Shown: positions 56,938 through 64,000 of the stretch, in pieces | Position numbering within the stretch: the stretch's first letter is position 1 | How the letters are laid out: each line of letters begins with the position of its first letter | DNA from: Candidatus Accumulibacter iunctus | GTDB lineage: Bacteria > Pseudomonadota > Gammaproteobacteria > Burkholderiales > Rhodocyclaceae | Length of the DNA stretch: 64,000 bases | Assembly (NCBI GenBank): GCA_002345025.1 | Contig: DDUX01000059.1 | Coordinates: forward strand, 20,381-84,380 | Direction: 5' to 3' | The notes under the pieces: model-generated | The model's database searches: none | What the model was told of the DNA's origin: nothing | What the model saw: the letters and a program-made list of their open reading frames with translations, nothing else | Translations under genes and position numbers: made by a program

Positions 56938-58809
56938 CCTGATCGGGAGGAGGGCGACGTAGTCGTCCACCGAACCGCCCGCCAGGCAACACTCGATGAT
57001 CGTGCGGCCCAAGGGATTCAGGTCGGCCTGCAGGAACTGCGTCAACTCCTTGTGGAAGAACTCGGTCAGTTGCTTGGCACCGATGTCATAGGCCTGGTCG
57101 CCGACCTCCGGCTGCTTTTCCACCCGCAGCAGGATTCCGGGAATGGTTTGTCCCTCGACCACCACGCTCTTCATCGCAAAGCCGAGCAGCGGGCAGCGCG
57201 ACGGAGTGACCTGCTCTTGCGAGAAATGGGCGCCACCGCGACGAGCGAGATACTCGCGGGCGATCCATTGCGGCATGAAACCGGTCTCCCATGCGCCGAC
57301 GTGCTGATTCGGGCACAGGATGTACTTCATTCGCGGCGTGGCGACGATCTGATCGAGCAGCAGGTTGGCCTGGTCGACCATGCGCCCGGTCGCGAAAGGC
57401 CAGTACGAGCCAACGCCCTCCGAACTCATGCCTTCGGTGGCCACGATGCTGGGATTGGCATGGCCACGCGGTGCGACCAGCCGCCACAACCAGGCCAGGG
57501 CGGGCGGCAGCAGATGGAACAGGCCGACGATGCCGTAGGTCGGTTGCTCACTCGTGTTGGGCGGACAACGCACGCCGAAGCTGCGAACGTCAACGCTGAC
57601 TGCGCCTTTATAGACGCCGGGAACAGCCTTGCGCGGTATGACCACGCGCGGGTTCGGGCACCGCTTGCCGGGCTCATCCTCGATGTGTTCCCAGATCAGC
57701 GCGGTGCCGTCAGGGTGGGCATCGATGTTGAGAAACAACATTGGCTCGGTGGGATGGATGGTCATCTTCTCGAGGTTGGGGTCAGTCCCGTAGCGCGTAA
57801 TGTGATTGACGCGCACGAACCAGCCCTGTTCGGCATCGATCAACGCCAGACGCCCATCGTTCTTGCCGAGCGAGGGATGGCACAAGGCCATGTCGTCGGT
57901 CACCGCGCGCAGTTCGCAGTTGTGCGGCAGCACCAGGGTGCGGCGTTCGCCCGACAGCACGTTGGTACCAAGCAGCAGCGCGCCGTCCCTCTGGCGATGC
58001 ACCTGCTCCAGGATTTCGCTCTTGCCACCGCCGCTGGCGCCCTCGTGCATGATGCACAGCTTGGTCGCATAGGGGGTAATGACCTGCACCGTGGCGCAGT
58101 GCGCGGTCAGCCAGTGTTCGCGTTCGCCGAGGGCGAGCAGTACGCCGTAGATGCCTTTCTTGGCACTCGGGCCGGGATAGAGGTTGTAGCTGAACAACTC
58201 GTGCCGGCCGGGACGACGGTTGTGCACCACCATCTGCTTGCCCTTGAAATGGGTATGACGGAATGGCGGGGCAACGAAGATCACGGCCTTGGGGTCGAAG
58301 TCCGGCGACAAGGCCTTTTCGTCCATGATCCCCTGCAGCAGGGCCAGTCCGAGGGCGAAGAATCCGGCATTGGCCGGAGCCACCACCAAGGCATCCATAC
58401 CCATGCCCTGAACCCCGGCGATAAAGGGAAACAGCGCCAGTTCCTGGGTCTTGAGCCAGGCGAAGGTTTCGGCGCGCAGGGGCTCGAAAGACTCGCCGTA
58501 CCGCTCCTCGAAGCGGGGCTTGTCGGTCGGCAGTTCGTCGGCGATGACCATGCAATCGGGATCGCGACGTCGCATGTAGGGTTCGACGTAGTTGGCCGAG
58601 ATGCCGTTCTTGACCCGGCACACGTTGGCCTCAAGCACCCGGCCCCGGCCAGGCACGTCGTAGGCTACCTCATGCACGCCATTCACGGCGTCGCAGGTGG
58701 CCAGCTCGTACAACTGCTGCCAGGTACTGGCGACGGTATATTTAGGGCATGCTTCGAGAATTTGCTGCACCGACAGTGGGATCTGGAAACCCACGTTCAC
58801 TTCACTCAT
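56917..58809 (-). CDS. DUF4914 family protein (PEP-carboxykinase-like P-loop protein)
   Basis: A 630-residue soluble protein. A kinase-type P-loop 'HEGASGGGKSEILEQV' lies near residue 270, in the setting seen in PEP-carboxykinase-like folds ('LGEREHWLTAHCATVQVITP' before, 'LVLPHNCELRAVTDDMALC' after). The size and the HEGASGGGKSE motif match what I recall of DUF4914. Classical GTP-PEPCK motifs (e.g. 'FPSACGKTN') are absent, so it should not be called PEPCK. Function unknown. GGAGA precedes the ATG. It follows a Bax-inhibitor gene on the same strand (97-bp gap); the last codons are shared with the 122-bp repeat. Confidence 0.72.
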   Translation of the reverse strand: MSEVNVGFQIPLSVQQILEACPKYTVASTWQQLYELATCDAVNGVHEVAYDVPGRGRVLEANVCRVKNGISANYVEPYMRRRDPDCMVIADELPTDKPRFEERYGESFEPLRAETFAWLKTQELALFPFIAGVQGMGMDALVVAPANAGFFALGLALLQGIMDEKALSPDFDPKAVIFVAPPFRHTHFKGKQMVVHNRRPGRHELFSYNLYPGPSAKKGIYGVLLALGEREHWLTAHCATVQVITPYATKLCIMHEGASGGGKSEILEQVHRQRDGALLLGTNVLSGERRTLVLPHNCELRAVTDDMALCHPSLGKNDGRLALIDAEQGWFVRVNHITRYGTDPNLEKMTIHPTEPMLFLNIDAHPDGTALIWEHIEDEPGKRCPNPRVVIPRKAVPGVYKGAVSVDVRSFGVRCPPNTSEQPTYGIVGLFHLLPPALAWLWRLVAPRGHANPSIVATEGMSSEGVGSYWPFATGRMVDQANLLLDQIVATPRMKYILCPNQHVGAWETGFMPQWIAREYLARRGGAHFSQEQVTPSRCPLLGFAMKSVVVEGQTIPGILLRVEKQPEVGDQAYDIGAKQLTEFFHKELTQFLQADLNPLGRTIIECCLAGGSVDDYVALLPIRVLEEDD

Positions 58810-58906
58810 GACAATTCATCTCCGAAAAATGGTTCAAGGAACTCAGGGTCCTGATCGCGCGTTGTGTGGTGTTCGCCGCATCAAGATCACCGCCGAAGCC
58901 GCGGGG

Positions 58907-59587
58907 CTACTCATTGCTGTTCATGAAACCCAGCAAGTGCAGCAAGCTGGTGAAAAGGTTGAAGATGGAAACGAAGAGGGTCACGGTGGCCATCACGTAG
59001 TTGGTTTCGCCGCCGTGGATGATGTTGCTGGTTTCATAGAGGATGAGGCCCGACATCAGCAGGACAAAGGCGGCGGATACCGTCAGCGACAGCGCCGGGA
59101 TCTCGAAGAAGATCGCGACCAGTCCGGCGAGGAAGGCGAGCAGGATGCCGACCATGAGAAAGCCGCCCATGAAGCTGAAATCCTTTCGGGTGGTCAGCGC
59201 GTAGCCGGACAGGCCGAGGAAGATCGCGGCGGTGCCGGCCATGGCCATCATCACGGTCTGGCCGCCGTTGGGCAGACCGAGGTAGTGGCTGACGATCGGG
59301 CCGAGCGTGTACCCCATGAAGCCGGTGAGCGCGAACACCGAGAGCAGCGCCCAGCCGCTGTTCTGCAGCTTGTAGGTGGCGAACAGCAGACCGAAATAGC
59401 CGACCAGGGTAATGATCAGTCCGGGATGTGGCAGTTTCAGCGCCACTGCGGTGGCGGCGGTGACGGCGGCAAACAGCAGCGTCATCGACAGCAGCATGTA
59501 GGTGTTGCGGATCACCTTGTTGCTCGAAAGGATTCCTTCCGCGCCGTGCTGCGGCAGGGCGATGGCTTGGGTTCTTGGCGTGTTCAT
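58907..59587 (-). CDS. Bax inhibitor-1 / YccA family membrane protein
   Basis: A 226-residue protein with seven predicted spans. It begins with a soluble 'MNTPRTQAIALPQHGAEGIL' segment, then 'NTYMLLSMTLLFAAVTAATA', 'GFMGYTLGPIVSHYLGLPNG' (the family's G-x-x-LGP signature), and ends 'LFVSIFNLFTSLLHLLGF'. E. coli YccA modulates FtsH; eukaryotic relatives leak Ca2+ in a pH-dependent way. In this setting Ca2+ or pH homeostasis is plausible but inferred. GGAGA precedes the start. A remnant of a similar 3' end lies at 48665. Confidence 0.9.
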   Translation of the reverse strand: MNTPRTQAIALPQHGAEGILSSNKVIRNTYMLLSMTLLFAAVTAATAVALKLPHPGLIITLVGYFGLLFATYKLQNSGWALLSVFALTGFMGYTLGPIVSHYLGLPNGGQTVMMAMAGTAAIFLGLSGYALTTRKDFSFMGGFLMVGILLAFLAGLVAIFFEIPALSLTVSAAFVLLMSGLILYETSNIIHGGETNYVMATVTLFVSIFNLFTSLLHLLGFMNSNE

Positions 59588-59647
59588 TTCAGTCTCCGGT
59601 GGTTGAGAGTGGTGCGTGCAAGAGTCGGCTCCGGCGGGACACTGTTG

Positions 59648-60154
59648 TCAGGGCACGACAGTGACCGGATGCGGGCACAGGTGCAGGAGCTTGTCGGTCA
59701 CCGAGCCCAACAGCAGGCTCTCCGGCACGCTCAGTCGGCGGCTGCCGACGACGATGCGGGAACAACCGAGGCGGCTGGCCAGCGCAATGATCTGCTCGAC
59801 CGTCTCGCCCATCGCCACGTGCAGCCGCCATGGCTGGCCGCGCGCGTCAAGCAGCCTGCGTGCCTCCGCGGTGGCGAGCCAGGCCCGCTGCGCGAGTTCC
59901 GTTTCCGCGGCTTCCCGGCTGAGCCAGGGCTGGACGCTGACCAGATGCAGCGCGCAGGCGGTCACCGTGCCGGCCTGAGCGGCGGCATGGGCAACGGCGC
60001 GCAGCGCGTTGTCCGAGCTGTCGACGGCGACCAGCCAGGGATTCGCGGCGGGTGCCGGAAGCGCTGGCGTACTATCGATCACCACGCCGACGAGACGGCC
60101 AGCGGCATCGCGCTGGCAACTCGCGGGGGTGGGAAGGTCGATCGGCTGGCTCAT
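59648..60154 (-). CDS. universal stress protein (UspA family), altered nucleotide motif
   Basis: A 168-residue USP preceded by a 40-residue extension. Fold start 'PWLVAVDSSDNALRAVAHA'; nucleotide motif 'GSRRLSVPESLLLGSVTDKL', where the second Gly of G-2x-G-9x-GS is Arg, so ATP binding is doubtful. The ATG at 60154 overlaps the terC-like stop (ATGA), coupling translation. Open frame upstream is not homologous. Confidence 0.87.
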   Translation of the reverse strand: MSQPIDLPTPASCQRDAAGRLVGVVIDSTPALPAPAANPWLVAVDSSDNALRAVAHAAAQAGTVTACALHLVSVQPWLSREAAETELAQRAWLATAEARRLLDARGQPWRLHVAMGETVEQIIALASRLGCSRIVVGSRRLSVPESLLLGSVTDKLLHLCPHPVTVVP

Positions 60155-61134
60155 GTGACTTCTCCCGTGGCGACCTTCCTGGTTTTCGACAGGGCCAGGC
60201 TGGCGACCACCGAAATCAGGATGGTGCCGGCAACGATCGCCAGTGACCACTGGATCGGCATGTGGAACCACGGCGCCGCCAGCATCTTGCCGCCGATGAA
60301 GACCAGCACGATGGCGAGTCCGTACTTCAGCAGGTGGAAGCGGTCCGCCATGTCGGCGAGGAGGAAGTACAGCGCGCGCAGGCCCATGATGGCGAAGATG
60401 TTGGAAGTGAAGACGATGAAGGGGTCGGTGGTGACGGCGAAGATCGCCGGGATGCTGTCGACCGCGAAGACCAGGTCGCTGGCCTCGATCAGGATCAGCA
60501 CGAGAAACATCGGCGTCGCCCACAGGATGCCGTTCTGGCGGACGAAGAAGGATTCGCCGTGGAAGCCCGGCGTGATGCGCAGATGCCCGCGCAGCCAGCG
60601 CAGCAGCGGGTTCTTCTCGAGGTCGGGCTCATGATCGGCGAAGATCAGCATCTTGATGCCGGTGATCACCAGGAAGGCGCCGAACACATACAGCACCCAG
60701 GCGAATTCCGATACCAGCCATACCCCGGCGAGGATCATGCCGGCACGCATGACGATGGCGCCGAGAACGCCGTACAGCAGAACGCGTCGTTGCAGTTCCG
60801 GCGGCACCGCAAAGTAGCTGAAGATCATGACGAAGACGAACATGTTGTCGACCGACAGCGATTGTTCGATCAGGTAGCCGGCGAGGAACTCGAGCGTCTT
60901 GCGCTGTGCCACTTCGGCGCCGTGCGCACCGTTGAGGTACCACCAGAGCAGGCCGGCAAAGGACAGTGCGAGGCAGACCCAGGCGATCACCCAGGCCAGC
61001 GCCTCCCTGACCGACACACGGTGTGCCTTGCTGCCGCCGAAGACGAACAGGTCGAGCGCCAGCATGGCGAGCACGAAGGCGATGAAGCCGGCCCACATCG
61101 GGCCGCTGGCAAAACTGTCGATGGCTGTGGTCAT
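60151..61134 (-). CDS. TerC/Alx family integral membrane protein
   Basis: A 327-residue TerC-family protein with about nine spans. Signature acidic segments: 'FLAGYLIEQSLSVDNMFVFV' (with the conserved SxDNxF), 'LILIEASDLVFAVDSIPAIF' (ExSDxxFAxDSxPA) and 'GLRALYFLLADMADRFHLLK'. E. coli Alx and related proteins handle Mn2+ and respond to alkaline pH; tellurite resistance is a secondary name. I start at the ATG at 61134 ('MTTAIDSFASGPMWAGFIAF'), because the twelve residues before it are not family-like. Coupled to the USP gene downstream. Confidence 0.9.
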   Translation of the reverse strand: MTTAIDSFASGPMWAGFIAFVLAMLALDLFVFGGSKAHRVSVREALAWVIAWVCLALSFAGLLWWYLNGAHGAEVAQRKTLEFLAGYLIEQSLSVDNMFVFVMIFSYFAVPPELQRRVLLYGVLGAIVMRAGMILAGVWLVSEFAWVLYVFGAFLVITGIKMLIFADHEPDLEKNPLLRWLRGHLRITPGFHGESFFVRQNGILWATPMFLVLILIEASDLVFAVDSIPAIFAVTTDPFIVFTSNIFAIMGLRALYFLLADMADRFHLLKYGLAIVLVFIGGKMLAAPWFHMPIQWSLAIVAGTILISVVASLALSKTRKVATGEVT

Positions 61135-61201
61135 GCCGCGGTTTCCGTGCTGCTGCAAGCTGCAGCGCATGGTGTCCGGCTGCGGTTGCCGACCGGACCG
61201 G

Positions 61202-61558
61202 TCATGGGGTTTCCTCGGGGAAGTTCTGTTGCCGGGTCCCGGAAAGCACCGGGATATCGCGCCGCCGAGCCAAGTGGCGGTCGAGCGTGCGGCCGATGCG
61301 CTCGGCGGCGCGGTCGATGGCGACGTAGAGATCGCTCTGGGTGTCCTCGACGATCAAGGCAGGGACGCCCTTGAGGCGCACTTCGATGCTGCAGGACTTG
61401 TCTGCTCCGCCGCGCGGGCCATTGACATCGGAAAGACGTACGACGACGCCGGTGACGACTTCCTGGCCATGATTCAGCGCGCAGGCGAGGCGCGTCTCCA
61501 CATGCTGGCGCAGCCCGTCGGTCAGGCGGAAGTCGTGCGCTTGGATCCTCAGGTTCAT
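61202..61558 (-). CDS. HPF/RaiA-like ribosome hibernation factor, copy 3
   Basis: A 118-residue S30AE-family protein: 'MNLRIQAHDFRLTDGLRQHV', 'VVVRLSDVNGPRGGADKSCS', 'DLYVAIDRAAERIGRTLDRH'. AGAGGA precedes the ATG. It is the best-preserved of three copies and heads the minus-strand run HPF-TerC-USP-BI-1-DUF4914. Divergent from nhaR with a 115-bp gap, so the two share a regulatory region. Likely stalls or protects 70S ribosomes in stress. Confidence 0.87.
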   Translation of the reverse strand: MNLRIQAHDFRLTDGLRQHVETRLACALNHGQEVVTGVVVRLSDVNGPRGGADKSCSIEVRLKGVPALIVEDTQSDLYVAIDRAAERIGRTLDRHLARRRDIPVLSGTRQQNFPEETP

Positions 61559-61619
61559 GGCATTCCTCTGTCGGTTGGGAAGCAGCAGACGCGATTGTGC
61601 ACGACGTCAATATTCGGAA

Positions 61620-61670
61620 CAAACAGATATAAGCATCGGTTATCATCGAAAACTACGAACACAAGGAGGG
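61620..61670. promoter_or_regulatory. conserved nhaR upstream region
   Basis: Comparison with the decayed copy at 49224-49274 shows retained blocks: CAAACAGATA (61620-61629), GGTT.T.ATCGA and ACGAACA, at the same distance (54 bp) from the GTG start. AAGGAGGG follows as ribosome-binding site. Conservation between copies marks a probable promoter/NhaR operator for the divergent HPF and nhaR genes. Confidence 0.45.
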
Positions 61671-61673
61671 CGC

Positions 61674-62576
61674 GTGATCAACTACAAGCATCTACACTAT
61701 TTCGTCAGTGTCGCCCGCTCGGGTGGCGTCACGCGCGCCGCGGAGCGCCTGCATCTGACGCCACAGACGCTCTCCGGGCAGCTCTCCCAGTTCGAGGAGC
61801 GGCTCGGCGTGGCGCTGTTCCGGCGTGTCGGGCGCCGGCTGGAACTGACCGAAACGGGCAAGCTGGCGCTCTCCTACGCCGAAGAGATCTTTCAGACCGG
61901 GGCCGAGCTGGAGGACCTGCTGAAGAACGGCAGCGACGCGCGCTTCATCACCTTCCGCGTCGGCATCGCCGACGTCGTGCCGAAGTTCATCGCCCATCGC
62001 CTCCTGGCGCCGGTGCTGGAACTGCCGGCAGCGGTGCGCCTGATCTGTCACGAGGACCGGCTGGAACGTCTGCTGGCCGACCTGGCGATCCACCGCCTCG
62101 ACATGCTGCTGGCCGACCGCCCGATGCCGCCGGGAACCGAGATCAAGGGCTACAGCCATCCGCTCGGCGAATCGGGGGTGGCTTTCATGGCTGCGCCCAA
62201 GCTCGCTGCACGACTGACGGGCGGTTTCCCGGAGTGCCTGGATGGCGCGCCGCTGCTGCTGCCGGGGCGCGACAGCACGCTGCACGGAACTCTGCCGCGC
62301 TGGCTGCAACGGCAGGGGATGCGTGTGCGCATCGTTGGCGAGTTCGACGACAGCGCCTTGATGAAGGCTTTCGGCGAAGCTGGCGCCGGGGTCTTCCCGA
62401 CGCCGGCGGCCAGCGTGCCGGAAGTGACAGCACACTACCAGGTCGCCAAGCTGGGCGAAACGGAAGAGATTCGCGAGCGCTTCTTCCTCATTTCCGCCGA
62501 GCGGCGGCTGACCCATCCCGCTGCGCGGGCGGTCAGCGAGAACGCGCGGGCCGGCCTCTTCTCCCTCAGTGCGTGA
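61674..62576 (+). CDS. nhaR: NhaR, LysR-family sodium-responsive activator
   Basis: A 300-residue LysR-type regulator, the length of E. coli NhaR and recognisably collinear with it. The HTH is 'GGVTRAAERLHLTPQTLSGQ' (family NhaR: 'LTPQTITGQI'), then 'FEERLGVALFRRVGRRLELT'. The effector domain has 'HRLDMLLADRPMPPGTEIKG' and 'VGEFDDSALMKAFGEAGAGV', both NhaR hallmarks. NhaR activates Na+/H+ antiporter genes when Na+ rises. GTG start with AAGGAGGG. No nhaA is in the window; nhaD, the mrp operon and DUF1538 genes are candidate targets. A deleted duplicate lies at 49278. Confidence 0.92.
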   Translation: MINYKHLHYFVSVARSGGVTRAAERLHLTPQTLSGQLSQFEERLGVALFRRVGRRLELTETGKLALSYAEEIFQTGAELEDLLKNGSDARFITFRVGIADVVPKFIAHRLLAPVLELPAAVRLICHEDRLERLLADLAIHRLDMLLADRPMPPGTEIKGYSHPLGESGVAFMAAPKLAARLTGGFPECLDGAPLLLPGRDSTLHGTLPRWLQRQGMRVRIVGEFDDSALMKAFGEAGAGVFPTPAASVPEVTAHYQVAKLGETEEIRERFFLISAERRLTHPAARAVSENARAGLFSLSA

Positions 62577-63102
62577 CGCGCGGCAGGCCGTCGCCGGTTG
62601 CGGGCGATGCCTGCCAAGGCTCGCCGAGTTCGAGATGCCAGCGAGCGTGTTTCGCCAGGCCCAGCAGCTGATCGTAGAGCAGGTGCAGGTTGTCGCGTGT
62701 CAGTTCGAGAATGGCGCTGTTGTCGCCGGCGGCGAGGGTGATCCGTCCGCAACCGTTCGTCAGCGCCGTGAGCTGGACCTGCTCGACGAGACGCAGCGGC
62801 AGCTTCTTCGGCAGCCGGCTGGACTGCAGCCTGAGTTCCTGGCCGCCGGTGGCGACGGCGACCGCGTTCTGGTGCTCGAAGCCGAGGATCTCGGCGGCGT
62901 GTTCGGGCGCGCGCAGGGCGTTCGGGCTGCTGCGGGCGAGCAGCGTCGCGATCGCGGACAGCAGGCCGGCAGTCATCCGGCGTGTCAGCCAGAGCACCGT
63001 CGCTTCGGCATCCGCCGGCACCTGCAGGGCGATGCGATCCTCGCTCTCGCTGTAGTGGAAGCTGAAGCTCATGGTGGGCTGGGCGTACCGTCGCTCAGTC
63101 AT
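62566..63102 (-). CDS. hypothetical protein coupled to mnmC
   Basis: A 178-residue soluble protein of no family I recognise. Composition and periodicity look genuine: 'MSFSFHYSESEDRIALQVPA', 'AEATVLWLTRRMTAGLLSAI', 'CGRITLAAGDNSAILELTRD', 'LLYDQLLGLAKHARWHL'. The ATG at 63102 overlaps the mnmC stop (ATGA), implying translational coupling; an internal ATG at 63072 is another option. It converges with nhaR, overlapping its last bases by 11. Confidence 0.6.
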   Translation of the reverse strand: MTERRYAQPTMSFSFHYSESEDRIALQVPADAEATVLWLTRRMTAGLLSAIATLLARSSPNALRAPEHAAEILGFEHQNAVAVATGGQELRLQSSRLPKKLPLRLVEQVQLTALTNGCGRITLAAGDNSAILELTRDNLHLLYDQLLGLAKHARWHLELGEPWQASPATGDGLPRVTH

Positions 63103-64000
63103 CGCTGGATCCCGGCTGCGCCCCGCTGCTGCCGGCCGCGCAGCAGGAAACGTCCGGGGTCAACGGCAGCGACGAGGTCGGCGGCGAGCGGCGGTGGGCA
63201 GCCGTCGACCAGGCAGGCCAGCAGTTCGCCGGCGAGTGCCGACCAGACGATGCCGCGGGCGCCGAAGCCATTGATCACGAACAGCCCCGGCACGCGCCGC
63301 AGGCCGGCGAGGGTGGCGGCAGGTCCACCGGCGTCGATCGTTGCCGCGTCGGCAACGGCGCCGATGATCGGCAGGCGATCGGGCGACAGCGGGCGGAAGC
63401 CGACGCGGCCGCCGAGTTGCCCGGCGTCGATGTGCCGGCTGTAGCCGGGCAGGATGAATTCGAGCCGCGCCAGATTCTCGGCGTGATCGGCGGCGCGCAG
63501 CCCGGGTTCGTCGTCATCCACCGCGAAGGTGGCGCCGGCGCAGCGCAGGCCGTCGATCGCCGGCGTCACGTAGCCGAGGCGGCAGACGACGATGTCCGGT
63601 GCCGTGCCGGTGGTGGCCGGCAGGTGCGACACCTGCCCGCGCGCCGTGCGCAGCGGCAGGTGGCTGGCGGCAGCGAAGCGGCGGGCGTCGCCGGCGTTGG
63701 CGAGGACCAGGACCGGCGCTGCGGCGATCATCTCGCCGGCGGCATCGAAGCTTCGCCAGCAGCCCTCCTGGTAGGCGATGCGCTCGACCTGGCGCCGGTA
63801 GTGCGGCCGTACCGCGGCGCTGTGCCGCGCCAGGTTGGCGCGGCACAGCGAAGCCGGATCGACCCAGCCGCCGCCGGGAAACCACCAGCCGCCAGCGGCC
63901 ACCGGCCAGCCGGCGAGTTCGCTCGCGGTCTCAGGGCCGACCCAGCGCAGGAAGCCGGCGGCCGGGCTCTGCTCGGCAACGACGCGCTGCTGCGAGATCA
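63099..64000 (-). CDS. mnmC: MnmC C-terminal FAD-dependent oxidoreductase domain (5' end beyond the window)
   Basis: About 300 codons of the C-terminal part of MnmC, which removes the carboxymethyl group from cmnm5(s2)U34 in tRNA using FAD and, in the bifunctional enzyme, methylates the product. Visible: 'GWWFPGGGWVDPASLCRANL', 'VLVLANAGDARRFAAASHLP', 'RTARGQVSHLPA', 'VGFRPLSPDRLPIIGAV' and 'GLFVINGFGARGIVWSALAG', all typical of the MnmC oxidase domain. The frame stays open to the last base of the window ('QQRVVAEQSPAAGFLRWVGP' lies upstream), so the start and any methyltransferase domain are outside. Confidence 0.9.
   Translation of the reverse strand, partial: ISQQRVVAEQSPAAGFLRWVGPETASELAGWPVAAGGWWFPGGGWVDPASLCRANLARHSAAVRPHYRRQVERIAYQEGCWRSFDAAGEMIAAAPVLVLANAGDARRFAAASHLPLRTARGQVSHLPATTGTAPDIVVCRLGYVTPAIDGLRCAGATFAVDDDEPGLRAADHAENLARLEFILPGYSRHIDAGQLGGRVGFRPLSPDRLPIIGAVADAATIDAGGPAATLAGLRRVPGLFVINGFGARGIVWSALAGELLACLVDGCPPPLAADLVAAVDPGRFLLRGRQQRGAAGIQR

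Noticed and set aside
56917..58809. Annotation as GTP-dependent PEP carboxykinase
   Set aside because: The canonical PEPCK nucleotide and metal motifs are absent and the P-loop is HEGASGGGKSE; DUF4914 fits better.

Overview
The window is GC-rich (roughly two thirds by eye), densely coding DNA from a Gram-negative bacterium. NhaR, NhaD, a Crp/Fnr regulator, MnmC and short HPF-type ribosome factors point to a proteobacterium. A betaproteobacterium of the Rhodocyclales / 'Candidatus Accumulibacter' kind is my best guess, but this is inference; no rRNA or tRNA is visible to settle it.

Layout. (1) 1-6.8 kb, housekeeping and accessory: FMN-binding PPOX protein, HAD phosphatase, PAS histidine kinase, alpha/beta hydrolase, a Card1/Can2-like CARF nuclease with no CRISPR locus beside it, a zeta-toxin-like kinase with a small partner, and a Crp/Fnr regulator. 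(2) 7-21.5 kb, ion transport I: DUF1538 transporter with two PII-like proteins, NhaD, five CNNM/CorC paralogues (two of them a two-gene operon repeated in inverted orientation), a universal stress protein and an NptA-type Na/Pi cotransporter. (3) 21.5-34.5 kb: VapBC, TrkH, two CPA2 antiporters with NAD-binding domains, a tandem USP, a truncated Ca/cation antiporter, and an eight-gene Mrp antiporter operon in an Mbh-like gene order. (4) 34.6-42.9 kb: DUF502, a P-type ATPase, an HPF-like factor, IS91-type transposase debris, a second DUF1538-PII-CBS module, and MntA/HepT. (5) 43.3-49.5 kb: a second P-type ATPase, carbonic anhydrase remnant, bacterial voltage-gated sodium channel, a second HPF-like gene with a recombined tail, and an nhaR pseudogene. 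(6) 49.5-62.6 kb: an 1800-residue dikinase-like protein with an embedded low-molecular-weight phosphatase domain, histidine phosphatase, beta-carbonic anhydrase, DUF4914 protein, Bax-inhibitor-1 protein, USP, TerC, a third HPF-like factor and intact nhaR. (7) MnmC, running off the window.

From 7 to 62.6 kb almost every gene moves or senses Na+, K+, H+, Ca2+/Mg2+ or phosphate, or belongs to a stress/dormancy programme (USP, HPF, carbonic anhydrase, dikinase). I read it as a cation-homeostasis and stress-survival island built by repeated segmental duplication. Decayed copies are still legible: a partly deleted nhaR, a chimeric HPF gene, the 3' ends of four other genes, and a REP-like hairpin element beside two of the duplications. 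The strongest candidates for undescribed biology are the giant dikinase/phosphatase fusion, the DUF1538-PII modules, the inverted CNNM A-B operons and the orphan Card1-like nuclease.
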